Shown: positions 42,850-51,595, numbered from the stretch's first letter. The stretch: 64,000 bases of DNA from JABCPE02 sp963506915 (GCA_963506915.1 CAUORE010000005.1:1-64000); one strand, 5' to 3'. Notes: generated by a model not told the origin, from the sequence alone. Program-made: numbers and translations.

Positions 42850-43725
42850 TTAGTGTTTTTTATGAGGTGGTTCATAAACAAGTCTGATGAAGCCACTATA
42901 TCCCTCATACTGTCTGTTAGTAGGAACTCCAACCACCAAACCTAGAATAGTGCTATCATTTAAAGCTACTCTAATCTGCGGTCTAAGCACCATATTAAAT
43001 CTCTCTTTAGTAATGCTCTTATTCACCTCCAAACCAACAAAGTTTCTAGAATTTAGAATTAGATAATGAATACTCGAGTTAATCTGCCAGTCTGTATCCA
43101 CATGATTACTTCCAAAATGATGCGTGAAAACAGGCCCTGCATACACCATCGTACTGATGCTGTGAGTTTTACCCCATCCCTTTGCTACTACAAAGAACGG
43201 ATTATAAACATTCCCTGTGAAAAATTTCCCATTTCCATAGTTTCTGAAAGAGTTCAGCTCTATTTCATTGAGGTAACCTACCGCCATGGAAGTGTAGGCT
43301 TTTTTATTCACCAAGAAAGTATACTGGATAGAGGTTTTAATACCTGCTACACCTGTCCCTGGTGATTTATGCGGAAGTTTTTCCGCAGAAGTATAAATAT
43401 TAAAAGGCACTTCTACCTCCAAACCAAGTCTATCAGCCACCGCCCACTCATATTCTACTAATGGAGAAAGCTCATAGTAACCATTATTTTCTGTAACCCC
43501 CATAGCAACATTCCATTCTCTTTCGCCTTTTCTCGCCCCAAGGTCTCTCATAAGGTCGATATACAAAGGCTCTGCATGGTGTAGTTTCAGAGGTTTTCCT
43601 TCCTCATCATCATGAGCTGCCACAACTGCTTCTTCCACTTTTACACTATCTACAGCCTGCTCTTGAGCTGTAGCAAATCCTGAAAAAACTACCAAAGCAG
43701 CTAATCCAAAAATTCTCTTAATCAT
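42850..43725 (-). CDS. Putative outer-membrane barrel protein with HAEPL motif
   Basis: Predicted exported protein of ~291 residues. A signal peptide ends near FATAQEQ, followed by an acidic, His-containing stretch (AAHDDEEGKPLKLHHAEPLY) that could bind metal. The remainder alternates short amphipathic strands (NNGYYELSPLVEYEWAV, TSIQYTFLVNKKAYTSMAVG, GLEVEVPFNIYT) as in a small outer-membrane beta-barrel, ending with a terminal FIRLVYE pattern. I do not know the specific family. A TTG at 43737 is in frame, but the ATG at 43725 follows a good AGGATT-like ribosome site. It is the first gene after the lysozyme and may be co-transcribed with nothing else. Confidence 0.6.
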   Translation of the reverse strand: MIKRIFGLAALVVFSGFATAQEQAVDSVKVEEAVVAAHDDEEGKPLKLHHAEPLYIDLMRDLGARKGEREWNVAMGVTENNGYYELSPLVEYEWAVADRLGLEVEVPFNIYTSAEKLPHKSPGTGVAGIKTSIQYTFLVNKKAYTSMAVGYLNEIELNSFRNYGNGKFFTGNVYNPFFVVAKGWGKTHSISTMVYAGPVFTHHFGSNHVDTDWQINSSIHYLILNSRNFVGLEVNKSITKERFNMVLRPQIRVALNDSTILGLVVGVPTNRQYEGYSGFIRLVYEPPHKKH

Positions 43726-43774
43726 AATCCTATTCAATTTTTAATTAAATCTAACGCAATATTACAAATATTTT

Positions 43775-44860
43775 TTAATTCGAAATTTTCAGTAATATTT
43801 CCTCGTATTTACCCAAAATTATTTCCTTTGAAAATCGGCTTTTGATGGAATTAATGATAAGGTTTTTCTCACTTTTCTCAGTGGAAAGGATTTCTTTTAT
43901 CTTCTCTGCAAACTGTTGATGCTCATTAATATCCGAAATCTCTCCATTGATTCCCTCTTCTACTATCTCCCTGATTCCCCCTGGGCAGTCATTCGCCAGA
44001 GCATACACACCGCAGGCTCCCGCTTCCAAAAGGACATTTGGGAAACCTTCATAGCGCGAAGAAAGTATAAATAAATCCGAAAACTTCAAGTATTGATAAG
44101 GGTTTTTCTGCTGTCCGTGGAAAATTACATTTTCCAGCTGCATATCCTGTTTCATTTGATGGAGAAGTTCCCTATCCGCCCCATCGCCCAGAATATGGAG
44201 TTTTATTTTCTCATTTTTCAAGAAAGAGAAAACTTTCAATAGATTGTCAAAACCTTTTCGCGAGGAAAGATTTCCTATCGCCAGCACATTTTTAAATTCT
44301 GTGTCAAAACCCTCTGGCTTTTCCGAAATCATCAGTTTTTCATTGATAAAATCAAAATCAACAGGGTTATTGATTTTAAATATTTTCTCTTTTTTAATCT
44401 TGAAATTCTCAATTAAATCATTCGTCATATCATCACTTTGGGTAATGATTTGATGAAAATTATTATAAAATCGGTAAAAAAATCGGATTTCCTTTCGGGT
44501 AACATGCTTTGAAACCACATTGGTCTCTCGCGAAATGAATTTGGTTTTCCTAAAAAACGGAATAAACGGAGAAACAAACGCCGAAATTTCGCCCCAGCCA
44601 CAGAAAACAATGTCTGGTTTTCGCTGTCTTATCGTTTTCAAAATAGGCAACAAAGAAGAACGAATACTTTTGGTATTCGCTTCTATAATTTCTACATCTT
44701 CCTTCAAGAAATCCAGATACTCGCCCACCTTTTCAAATAGAAAAAGACTCGGCTGAAATTTTTCTCTTGGTAGATGATTACATATCGTGGTAATTATCCG
44801 CTCTGCCCCGCCCATTTTTAGGTTGGGCAGAATGAACATTACCGAAATTTTTTGACTCAT
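43775..44860 (-). CDS. GT4-type glycosyltransferase
   Basis: Cytosolic retaining glycosyltransferase with two Rossmann-like domains, likely building cell-surface glycan. The N-terminus MFILPNLKMGGAERIITTIC fits GT4. The C-terminal domain has AIGNLSSRKGFDNLLKVF, ILGDGADRELLHQ and the E-x7-E motif in RYEGFPNVLLEAGACGVYAL. 361 residues. Donor and acceptor sugars are unknown. It lies 3 bp after the toxin-like gene on the same strand, so it belongs to the recQ-antitoxin-toxin transcript; the reason for that link is unclear. Confidence 0.85.
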   Translation of the reverse strand: MSQKISVMFILPNLKMGGAERIITTICNHLPREKFQPSLFLFEKVGEYLDFLKEDVEIIEANTKSIRSSLLPILKTIRQRKPDIVFCGWGEISAFVSPFIPFFRKTKFISRETNVVSKHVTRKEIRFFYRFYNNFHQIITQSDDMTNDLIENFKIKKEKIFKINNPVDFDFINEKLMISEKPEGFDTEFKNVLAIGNLSSRKGFDNLLKVFSFLKNEKIKLHILGDGADRELLHQMKQDMQLENVIFHGQQKNPYQYLKFSDLFILSSRYEGFPNVLLEAGACGVYALANDCPGGIREIVEEGINGEISDINEHQQFAEKIKEILSTEKSEKNLIINSIKSRFSKEIILGKYEEILLKISN

Positions 44861-44863
44861 AAT

Positions 44864-45184
44864 CTACAATGCCGAGAAATCTGGCGATTGGTTGTTAAGT
44901 ACATGATTCATAATAACTTTCCCTGCTTCTTGCTTAAAGAAAAAGAACCAAGTTATTTTATCATCTATCATGTATCTTAGGTATTTTTTCTCTGCTACAT
45001 GCACTTTTTCTGGCGTATCTACGGCTTTATCCAGATTATTTTCTATAAATTCATAGACCTCGCCTACCATTTCTTCGGCTCTGTCTATTCTATTGAGAAT
45101 ACCTTCTCTGAACAAAATATTCAACTGGCTGTCCAAACTATGAACAAACTTTCTGCTGTATACTATTTCTAATCTCTCCACCAT
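44864..45184 (-). CDS. Candidate RelE/ParE-fold toxin-like protein
   Basis: 106-residue protein whose pattern fits the RelE/ParE fold: strand-rich start (LEIVYSRKFVHSLDSQLNIL), a helical middle (INRIDRAEEMVGEVYEFIEN), then LRYMIDDKITWFFFFKQEAG and a final strand KVIMNHVLNN. Charge is slightly acidic, unlike many toxins, and no catalytic residues can be named. Its start overlaps the end of the 103-residue upstream gene by 16 bp, a typical antitoxin-toxin order. Located between recQ and a glycosyltransferase (3 bp). Alternative: an unrelated pair of small regulators. Confidence 0.45.
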   Translation of the reverse strand: MVERLEIVYSRKFVHSLDSQLNILFREGILNRIDRAEEMVGEVYEFIENNLDKAVDTPEKVHVAEKKYLRYMIDDKITWFFFFKQEAGKVIMNHVLNNQSPDFSAL

Positions 45185-45480
45185 CCTTGTATTTTTTTAA
45201 TTGACTGCTTCTTAGCATCTTCCAAAGAAAATGCTTCATCGAATTCTGCTAAAAATCCTTCACTTGCTCCCTCGAATTTTAAATAATCTTCACTCAGAAC
45301 AATCTCCCCAAAGCCTCTACTTCCTGACTTTACCACAGTAGAACACACGGTAGGCTCAGCAAAAGGAACCCCGAAAATCTCATTCTTGAAATTGATAAGA
45401 TTCTTTATCACTTGCTCATCATTAAGGTTGATAACCCACCTTAGCAGCTCCATTTTTTCTTCTAATATTTTTGAATCCAT
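45169..45480 (-). CDS. Candidate antitoxin-like protein
   Basis: 103-residue acidic protein upstream of, and overlapping by 16 bp, the toxin-like gene. The N-terminal helix (KILEEKMELLRWVINLNDEQ) and the C-terminal FSLEDAKKQSIKKIQGWW resemble the small chromosomal antitoxins of Bacteroidetes type II modules; the middle (VPFAEPTVCSTVVKSGSRGF) is unusual for the class. No DNA-binding motif is evident. It begins 25 bp after the recQ stop, so both may be translated from the recQ message. Presence as a gene is well supported by the overlap; function is inferred. Confidence 0.45.
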   Translation of the reverse strand: MDSKILEEKMELLRWVINLNDEQVIKNLINFKNEIFGVPFAEPTVCSTVVKSGSRGFGEIVLSEDYLKFEGASEGFLAEFDEAFSLEDAKKQSIKKIQGWWRD

Positions 45481-45505
45481 TTATAAATTTTTAAAAATTT
45501 CTAAT

Positions 45506-47698
45506 TTAATTTGCTACATCACTGATGAATTTTATTCTAAGCATTCGGATTTCTTCATCAGTCAAATCATCCGAAAACTCGGCACAAAGTACCTTCATGC
45601 TGTCACTTTCAGACTCTTTCATGAAATCCATAAACTCCTCCACCAGATCTTCATCTATATTTTCCTCAATATAATAGTCTATATTCAGCTTAGTTCCTTG
45701 ATAAACAATACTTTCCATTTCAGAAAGAAGCTCATCCATCGTCAAGTTTTTAGCCTGAGCGATATCCTCCAAATCCATCTTTTTATCGGTATTTTGGATA
45801 ATGAAAACTTTATGGTTAGATTTATTGACAAGCTGTTTCAGAACCATATCCTGCATACGCTCTATATTGTTCTCTTCAACATACTTAGCAATAAACTCCG
45901 CAAATTCCTTTCCGTATTTTTTAGCTTTTCCTTCGCCTACTCCATAGATTTTTGTAATTTCCTCTATAGTAATAGGATACTGCACCGTCATATCCTCCAA
46001 ACTTGGGTCCATAAAGACTGTATAAGGCGGAATTCCGTGCTTTTTAGCAACAGATTTTCTTAGCTCTTTCAGCTGGTTATACAGATTTTCATCCAAACCT
46101 CCACCACTCTGCACCTGAACCTGCTCCGAAGCGGCTTGGCTAAGGTCATACTTTCTGTCTTCGGCTATCATGAACGGATTTTTCTCTTTTCCAGCCAAGA
46201 AATCAAGCCCTTTTTGAGATAATTCTAAAACACCATAGGTCTCAATATCCTTATTGATGTAGTTCTGCACCAAAGCCTGTCTGATGATGGATTTCCAGAA
46301 ATTATCTGTCTGCTCTTTTCCTTTACCAAAGAAAGAAGAGTTTTCTAATTTATAAGACTTCGTAACTGGAGTTTCTCGCCCTAAAAGCACTGAAATCAAA
46401 TCATTTATCTTAAATTTCTCTTCTAATTCTTTTATCAGTTCCAAAACTACTTTCAGTTCTTTGGAAACATCTTTCAGAGTCGGAGGATTTACAGAATTAT
46501 CGCACATTTTGGCTCCAGCGCCATTTACAGGGTCAAACTGTTCTCCAAAATAATACAACAAATACTGTCTTCTGTTCATAGAAGTTTCCGCATAGCCCAC
46601 CACTTCATTCAAAAGCTGAAGACCAATTTCTCTCTCCGAAACAGGTTTTTGAGCCAAAAACTTCTCTAATTTATCTATATCTTTTGGGTCATAAAAAGCC
46701 AAACAATAGCCCTCGCCGCCGTCTCTTCCTGCTCTCCCCGTTTCCTGATAGTAGCTTTCCAAAGATTTCGGAATATCATAATGAATCACAAAACGAACAT
46801 CCGGTTTGTCTATCCCCATCCCAAAAGCTATCGTAGCGACGATCACATCCACTTCCTCCATCAGGAACTTGTCCTGGTTTGCCACTCGGGATTTTGCATC
46901 TAATCCTGCGTGATACGGCAGAGCATTGATTCCATTCACCTGCAAAAGCTGAGCAAATTCCTCCACTTTCTTTCTGCTGAGACAATATACTATCCCTGCT
47001 TTGCCTTTATTTTGGTTAATGAACTTCACTATTTCCTTATCTACATTCACTTTTGGGCGAACTTCGTAGAATAGATTTGGTCTGTTAAAACTTTCCTTAA
47101 AGACCACAGCATCAGTCATTCCCAGTGTTTTTTGAATATCATCCTGAACTTTAGGCGTTGCAGTAGCCGTCAGGGCAATCACAGGAACATTTGCGATTTG
47201 GTCTATAATGGTTTTTAGATTACGATATTCAGGGCGGAAATCATGTCCCCATTCTGAGATACAGTGCGCCTCATCTATAGCCACAAAGGAAATTTTCACT
47301 TCCTTCAAAAAGTCTAAATATTCTTCTTTTATCAAACTTTCAGGCGCTACATAGAGCAACTTGGTTTTCCCAGATTTTATATCATCCATTACGGTTTTGG
47401 TCTGGGTTTTATTGAGAGAAGAATTCAGTACATGAGCCACTCCTTCTTCGGAAAACAGCCCATTCACGGCATCTACCTGATTTTTCATCAAGGCTATAAG
47501 CGGAGAAACCACGATTGCCGTTCCCTCGCTCATCAGAGCAGGAAGCTGGTAGCAAAGAGACTTACCACCACCTGTCGGCATCAAAACGAAAACATCTCTA
47601 CCCTCTAAGAGCGTAGAAATAATTTCCTCCTGATGTCCTTTAAAATTAGAAAAACCAAAATATTTTTTTAGAGAATCTGATATTTTCCCATTTTTCAT
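45506..47698 (-). CDS. recQ: RecQ-family DNA helicase
   Basis: 3'-5' superfamily 2 helicase in recombination and fork repair. Motifs: MPTGGGKSLCYQLPALMSEG (Walker A), IDEAHCISEWGHDFRPEYRN (DEAH-type box II), GIVYCLSRKKVEEFAQLL and ETGRAGRDGGEGYCL. The zinc-binding RQC region has NRRQYLLYYFGEQFDPVNG with CDNS. An HRDC domain (~530-600) is visible as LYNQLKELRKSVAKKHGIPP. It has an additional C-terminal ~110-residue extension, giving 730 residues. It heads the transcript with the candidate TA pair. Promoter: TTG-N18-TATCTTTG. Confidence 0.94.
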   Translation of the reverse strand: MKNGKISDSLKKYFGFSNFKGHQEEIISTLLEGRDVFVLMPTGGGKSLCYQLPALMSEGTAIVVSPLIALMKNQVDAVNGLFSEEGVAHVLNSSLNKTQTKTVMDDIKSGKTKLLYVAPESLIKEEYLDFLKEVKISFVAIDEAHCISEWGHDFRPEYRNLKTIIDQIANVPVIALTATATPKVQDDIQKTLGMTDAVVFKESFNRPNLFYEVRPKVNVDKEIVKFINQNKGKAGIVYCLSRKKVEEFAQLLQVNGINALPYHAGLDAKSRVANQDKFLMEEVDVIVATIAFGMGIDKPDVRFVIHYDIPKSLESYYQETGRAGRDGGEGYCLAFYDPKDIDKLEKFLAQKPVSEREIGLQLLNEVVGYAETSMNRRQYLLYYFGEQFDPVNGAGAKMCDNSVNPPTLKDVSKELKVVLELIKELEEKFKINDLISVLLGRETPVTKSYKLENSSFFGKGKEQTDNFWKSIIRQALVQNYINKDIETYGVLELSQKGLDFLAGKEKNPFMIAEDRKYDLSQAASEQVQVQSGGGLDENLYNQLKELRKSVAKKHGIPPYTVFMDPSLEDMTVQYPITIEEITKIYGVGEGKAKKYGKEFAEFIAKYVEENNIERMQDMVLKQLVNKSNHKVFIIQNTDKKMDLEDIAQAKNLTMDELLSEMESIVYQGTKLNIDYYIEENIDEDLVEEFMDFMKESESDSMKVLCAEFSDDLTDEEIRMLRIKFISDVAN

Positions 47699-47756
47699 AC
47701 TTACTTATTTGTTTTTAGTTTTTATTCAAAAATCAATTTTGTGAGGTGTCTTTTAC

Positions 47757-47785
47757 CAAAGATAAGAAATAAATTTGATTTGCAA
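47757..47785 (-). promoter_or_regulatory. recQ promoter
   Basis: Minus-strand TTG (47783-47785), 18-bp spacer, TATCTTTG (47757-47764). A consistent Bacteroidetes promoter about 60 bp before the recQ ATG. Confidence 0.6.
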
Positions 47786-47849
47786 AGAATGTTAAACAAT
47801 TTTTATTCTTAGTTCTTGACCACTAAAAAGTTATCTTTATGCCTTAAAT

Positions 47850-48293
47850 CTACTCTTTTTCTTCCTCTTCTTTTCTATAAATCAAGCAGTCATGAGGAAA
47901 TTTTTCAATTTTAAGAGGACACTTTTTTAAATCTATTGTATATTCTCCTCTTTTGAAATAAACTCGTTTAACTCCCATAATAGGATGGTGTGGTATGGGT
48001 TCTATGTAAATTTTCATGGTATCTTTTTTATAAACTAAGATATTCATCCCTTGTGATAGTCCATGATTTTCTCTTTCCTTTTTATCAGAAAAGTATTTTA
48101 TACCATTTTCAATTTTTTGTAGATAGATTTCTTTATTTTCCCTATAGAATTTATCCACACTTAAACCTTCCCAAAGAGGTTGGGCATTTACATAACTATA
48201 ACTACATAAGAAAATAACTGATAACAATTTCACGCCTATTACACCTATTTTTTCATTGGATAAATATTTGCTAATAAAGTTTTTATTCTTCAT
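47850..48293 (-). CDS. Small secreted protein, paralogue 2 of tandem pair
   Basis: 147-residue exported protein with a signal-like segment (LLSVIFLCSYSYVNAQP). The mature part holds DTMKIYIEPIPHHPIMGVKR and ends in HDCLIYRKEEEEKE. It shares the ending (F/SPxDCLIYRKxEE) and spacing of the upstream gene at 48283-48684, whose stop it overlaps by 11 bp. The two are evidently duplicates that have diverged. No function recognised; AT-rich and Lys/Asn-heavy. Its unusual N-terminal extension (MKNKNFISKYLSNEKIG) precedes the hydrophobic segment, so a true start farther in cannot be excluded. Confidence 0.6.
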   Translation of the reverse strand: MKNKNFISKYLSNEKIGVIGVKLLSVIFLCSYSYVNAQPLWEGLSVDKFYRENKEIYLQKIENGIKYFSDKKERENHGLSQGMNILVYKKDTMKIYIEPIPHHPIMGVKRVYFKRGEYTIDLKKCPLKIEKFPHDCLIYRKEEEEKE

Positions 48294-48684
48294 CTTTTCT
48301 ATAAATTAAACAATCATTAGGGAAACTTTTTATCTGATAATCACTATCAAATCTACAATTTTTAAAGTTTATTGAAAATTTTCCTTTCTGAAAATGTAGA
48401 TTTTGAATAAAAATTTGTTTTCTTTCTTCTAAATTTATGTGAATATCCATAGTATCTTTTTTATAAATAAAAACATTTCTACTCTTATTTGTTATTGCCA
48501 TAGGTATCGTTTTTTTCATAGATGAAGACAAAAAGTAAATAGTTTCTGCATTATTTGTCTTTATCTTTTTCACAGAAAGAGGTTTCTCTGAAACAGAGAT
48601 ACTATCAACAATAATTATTGTAGGCAAGGGCTGTGCATTTAAATGGAAAAACACGAATGACAAGAAAACAATTAAATATCTCAT
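48283..48684 (-). CDS. Small secreted protein, paralogue 1 of tandem pair
   Basis: 133-residue exported protein. Signal peptide MRYLIVFLSFVFFHLNAQP, then a mature part of mixed strands (ETIYFLSSSMKKTIPMAITN, NVFIYKKDTMDIHINLEERK) ending NDCLIYRKDEE. It overlaps the next gene by 11 bp and so is translationally coupled to its paralogue. Positive charges dominate the mature sequence. No known family; probably an accessory envelope or secreted protein specific to this lineage. Confidence 0.6.
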   Translation of the reverse strand: MRYLIVFLSFVFFHLNAQPLPTIIIVDSISVSEKPLSVKKIKTNNAETIYFLSSSMKKTIPMAITNKSRNVFIYKKDTMDIHINLEERKQIFIQNLHFQKGKFSINFKNCRFDSDYQIKSFPNDCLIYRKDEE

Positions 48685-48736
48685 AGTTATTGTATCATAT
48701 GTTTTATTCCCATGATTATTTTTAGAAAAAAATTAT

Positions 48737-48744
48737 TATTTTTG
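48737..48744 (+). promoter_or_regulatory. kdsD promoter -7 element
   Basis: TATTTTTG fits TAnnTTTG, ~35 bp before the TTG start codon. Confidence 0.4.
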
Positions 48745-48778
48745 AACGGAAATGTAAAAGTAATAAAATTTTACCAAA

Positions 48779-49735
48779 TTGAACTCAATAGATTTAATCC
48801 AAATAGCAAAAAATACCATCTCTGCAGAAATAGAAGAGCTGGAAGCCTTGAAAAACCGTATCGATGAAAACTTTAATAAGGCTGTAAATACCATTCACAA
48901 AGCCAAAGGAAAACTGATTGTAGTAGGCATCGGGAAGAGCGCCCACATCGGGAATAAAATAGTAGCAACGCTAAATTCCACAGGGACGCCGTCACAATTC
49001 CTACACGCTGCCGAGGCTATTCATGGAGATTTAGGAGTTATTCAGAAAGATGATGTGGTGCTGTGCATCTCCAATTCAGGAAATTCACCCGAAATCGTAA
49101 ATCTTCTGCCATTTTTAAAGAAGTATTCTTCGGCGCTCATTGGGATGACAGGAAACATGAAAAGCAAACTCGCTGAGTTTTCGGAAATCACCTTAAACAC
49201 GCATGTTTCCAAAGAAGCCTGCCCTAATCAGCTGGCTCCAACCACTTCCACTACGGTTCAGCTGGCTCTGGGCGATGCTCTGGCAGTGTGTCTGATGGAA
49301 CTTAACCAATTCAAAAAAGAAGATTTTGCTAAATTCCACCCTGGTGGAGCTTTGGGCAAACAAACCGCGAAAGTAGAGCAGTTTCTCTCTCAAAACAAAC
49401 CAAAAGTGGATATCAATGCCACTATAAAAGAAGTCATTATCTCCATCAGCAGTTCTAAACACGGCATCACTGTAATCACCGAAAACGAAGAAATAAAAGG
49501 CGTAATCACCGATGGCGACCTGCGAAGAATGCTCTCCGAAAGAGACTCTATTTCAGGGATTTTCGCAAGAGATATTATGAGTAAAAACCCTAAAACCATA
49601 GAGAAAAGCGCCCTCGCAAAGGAAGCCATGCAGATACTGAAACAAAACAACATAGGACAGCTGGTAGTGACAGACCACGGGAAATACTTCGGAATTATAG
49701 ACCTACACCGCCTTTTGGACGAAGGCATAAACTAA
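48779..49735 (+). CDS. kdsD: Arabinose-5-phosphate isomerase (SIS-CBS)
   Basis: Interconverts ribulose-5-phosphate and arabinose-5-phosphate for Kdo synthesis. SIS domain at ~35-170 (IVVGIGKSAHIGNKIVATLN, ISNSGNSPEIVNLLPFLKKY, and QLAPTTSTTVQLALGDAL) and two CBS repeats to the end (HGITVITENEEIKGVITDGD, LKQNNIGQLVVTDHGKYFGI). 318 residues. It starts with a TTG codon, since no ATG is available before the domain. tatC follows 8 bp later, so the two form a unit. A GutQ-like role in sugar phosphate metabolism is an alternative, but Kdo is expected for a Gram-negative LPS. Confidence 0.92.
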   Translation: MNSIDLIQIAKNTISAEIEELEALKNRIDENFNKAVNTIHKAKGKLIVVGIGKSAHIGNKIVATLNSTGTPSQFLHAAEAIHGDLGVIQKDDVVLCISNSGNSPEIVNLLPFLKKYSSALIGMTGNMKSKLAEFSEITLNTHVSKEACPNQLAPTTSTTVQLALGDALAVCLMELNQFKKEDFAKFHPGGALGKQTAKVEQFLSQNKPKVDINATIKEVIISISSSKHGITVITENEEIKGVITDGDLRRMLSERDSISGIFARDIMSKNPKTIEKSALAKEAMQILKQNNIGQLVVTDHGKYFGIIDLHRLLDEGIN

Positions 49736-49743
49736 AAAATAGA

Positions 49744-50556
49744 ATGAGCAACCAAAAAGAAATGTCTTTCCTAGACCATCTGGGAGAACTGCGCGGGCAC
49801 CTTATAAGGTCTGTAATAGCCATAATCATCGCGGCGGTTTTCATCGGAATCAATACCAATTGGGTAGTGGATAATATCCTCTTCTACCCTACCAAACCTG
49901 ATTTTCCTACTTTTAGATACATCAATTATTTTACCCAAGAATATTTGGGCGAAGAAAGCATTTCCCTTCCTGAGACATTTCCTATACAAGTGCGAAAACT
50001 GTATGAACAGTTTAATGTAATGATGTCTATTTCTATTTTTGGAGGAATTCTTCTGGCGTTTCCTTATATTATTTGGGAGCTGTGGAGATTTATCAGCCCT
50101 GCTCTGCTGCCTAACGAGAGAAAATATTCCCTTATCATCATCCACGGAACTTGGATTTTATTCTTCTTCGGCGCACTATGTGGGTATTTCATCATTTTGC
50201 CATTCGCTATCAATTTTGGATATTTCTTTAGAATTTCAGATGAAATCAAGCTGAGCTATGACCTGTCTGACTATCTTTCCATATTCCTGCAAGTGGTTTT
50301 TGGAATGGCGATTATCTTCCTGTTTCCAATGATAGTCTATGTTTTGACTTCACTGGGTATTCTTACGCCTCAATTGATGAAAACCTACCGAAGACACGCC
50401 ATTGTCATCATTATGATTATCGCTGCCATCATCACGCCTGCCGATGTGGTCAGTATGTTTATCGCGGCTATTCCGCTATTGTTACTCTATGAAATGAGCG
50501 TTGCAATGGCTCAAATCATCCACAAAAGATTACTAAAAGAACAGGATTTAGATTAA
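49744..50556 (+). CDS. tatC: Sec-independent translocase subunit TatC
   Basis: Twin-arginine translocase core membrane protein that recognises signal peptides of folded exports. Six membrane segments, with the characteristic start SFLDHLGELRGHLIRSVIAI and FGGILLAFPYIIWELWRFISPALLPNE. 270 residues. tatA/tatB are not adjacent. Downstream lies a shared terminator with clpP. Confidence 0.95.
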   Translation: MSNQKEMSFLDHLGELRGHLIRSVIAIIIAAVFIGINTNWVVDNILFYPTKPDFPTFRYINYFTQEYLGEESISLPETFPIQVRKLYEQFNVMMSISIFGGILLAFPYIIWELWRFISPALLPNERKYSLIIIHGTWILFFFGALCGYFIILPFAINFGYFFRISDEIKLSYDLSDYLSIFLQVVFGMAIIFLFPMIVYVLTSLGILTPQLMKTYRRHAIVIIMIIAAIITPADVVSMFIAAIPLLLLYEMSVAMAQIIHKRLLKEQDLD

Positions 50557-50560
50557 ATCA

Positions 50561-50595
50561 AAAAAGGTCAGAACGAAAATTCTGACCTTTTAATT
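50561..50595. terminator. Bidirectional terminator between tatC and clpP
   Basis: AAAAGGTCAGAA and TTCTGACCTTTT pair around CGAAAA. Confidence 0.85.
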
Positions 50596-50608
50596 TTATA
50601 ATTTTTAT

Positions 50609-51286
50609 TTATTTCTTTTTCTCCAAAACTTCATCTACCATTCCCATTTCTTTCGCTTCAGCAGAAGTCATCCAGTAGTCTCTGTCTGATGCTTTTTCCA
50701 CCCACTCGTAAGACTGCCCAGAATGCTCGGAAATAATATCATAAAGCTCTTTTTTCAATTTAAGCATTTCTCTCAAATTAATTTCCATATCGCTCGCAAC
50801 TCCCTGTGCGCCGCCACTCGGCTGGTGAATCATCACTCTGGAATGCTTCAATGCAGAACGCTTTCCTTTTTCACCTGCAACCAAAAGCACCGCTCCCATA
50901 GAAGCCGCCATACCTGTACAAATCGTAGCTACATCTGGTTTGATAATCTGCATCGTGTCATAAATTCCCAATCCCGCATAAACACTTCCACCAGGCGAAT
51001 TGATATAAATCTGAATATCCTTACTTGGGTCAGCACTTTCCAAAAACAACAGCTGTGCCGTCACGATATTCGCCACTTGGTCATCAATTCCTGTTCCCAA
51101 AAAGATGATTCTATCCATCATCAATCTTGAGAAAACATCCATCTGCGCTACATTCAGCCTTCTTTCTTCGGTGATGTATGGTGTAAGGTTGGTAGGATTG
51201 AACATTCCCATGTATTGGTCCGTTACCAGCCCATTATTTCCTAAATGTTTTACAGAAAAATCTCTAAATTCTTTCTTTATGTCCAT
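50609..51286 (-). CDS. clpP: ATP-dependent Clp protease proteolytic subunit
   Basis: Serine protease chamber, tetradecameric with ClpX/ClpA. Catalytic Ser129 in TGMAASMGAVLLVAG and His154 in RVMIHQPSGGAQG; the third residue is Asp in KASDRDYWM. The N-terminal ~45 residues (IKKEFRDFSVKHLGNNGLVT) are a propeptide-like extension. 225 residues. It is the final gene of a unit with the YCII protein (18 bp upstream). clpX is not adjacent. Confidence 0.97.
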   Translation of the reverse strand: MDIKKEFRDFSVKHLGNNGLVTDQYMGMFNPTNLTPYITEERRLNVAQMDVFSRLMMDRIIFLGTGIDDQVANIVTAQLLFLESADPSKDIQIYINSPGGSVYAGLGIYDTMQIIKPDVATICTGMAASMGAVLLVAGEKGKRSALKHSRVMIHQPSGGAQGVASDMEINLREMLKLKKELYDIISEHSGQSYEWVEKASDRDYWMTSAEAKEMGMVDEVLEKKK

Positions 51287-51304
51287 ATATAAATCTTTTT
51301 AAGG

Positions 51305-51595
51305 TTAATTATTTACAAAATAAGCAAATTTTTCATCAAATTTGGTTGGAATAAATTCTATAATTTCATATTCTGCAATTTCATTTTTATAAAATGGGTC
51401 TTCTTTCATTATATCCATTACCATTTCTTTATCTTTTTCATTTACAAGAATAATCCCTCCCGTTCTTGGATTTTTTCTTCCAGAACAGATGAATTTTCCG
51501 AGCAAATAGTATTTATCCAAAAAATCCACATGTTCTTTTAAATATTTTTCTACTTCACTGATTTCCTTTTTGTAGTTTAATGATACTATAAACAT
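51305..51595 (-). CDS. YCII-domain protein
   Basis: Small (96-residue) dimeric ferredoxin-like alpha/beta protein of the YciI/YCII family. The start FIVSLNYKKEISEVEKYLKE and LGKFICSGRKNPRTGGIIL include the conserved His-Asp/Gly pattern (KEHVDFLDKYYLLGKF) in which a His and Asp form a putative active site. YCII proteins are associated with small-molecule conversion or signalling, but few have known reactions. It sits between dnaG and clpP, 18 bp from the latter. Confidence 0.82.
   Translation of the reverse strand: MFIVSLNYKKEISEVEKYLKEHVDFLDKYYLLGKFICSGRKNPRTGGIILVNEKDKEMVMDIMKEDPFYKNEIAEYEIIEFIPTKFDEKFAYFVNN

Noticed and set aside
45386..46063. Long open frame on the plus strand, 225 codons, opposite recQ
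   Set aside because: It lies inside the well-supported recQ coding sequence, is rich in Phe/Ile/Leu as expected for a complement of a Lys/Glu-rich gene, and has no start context or family.
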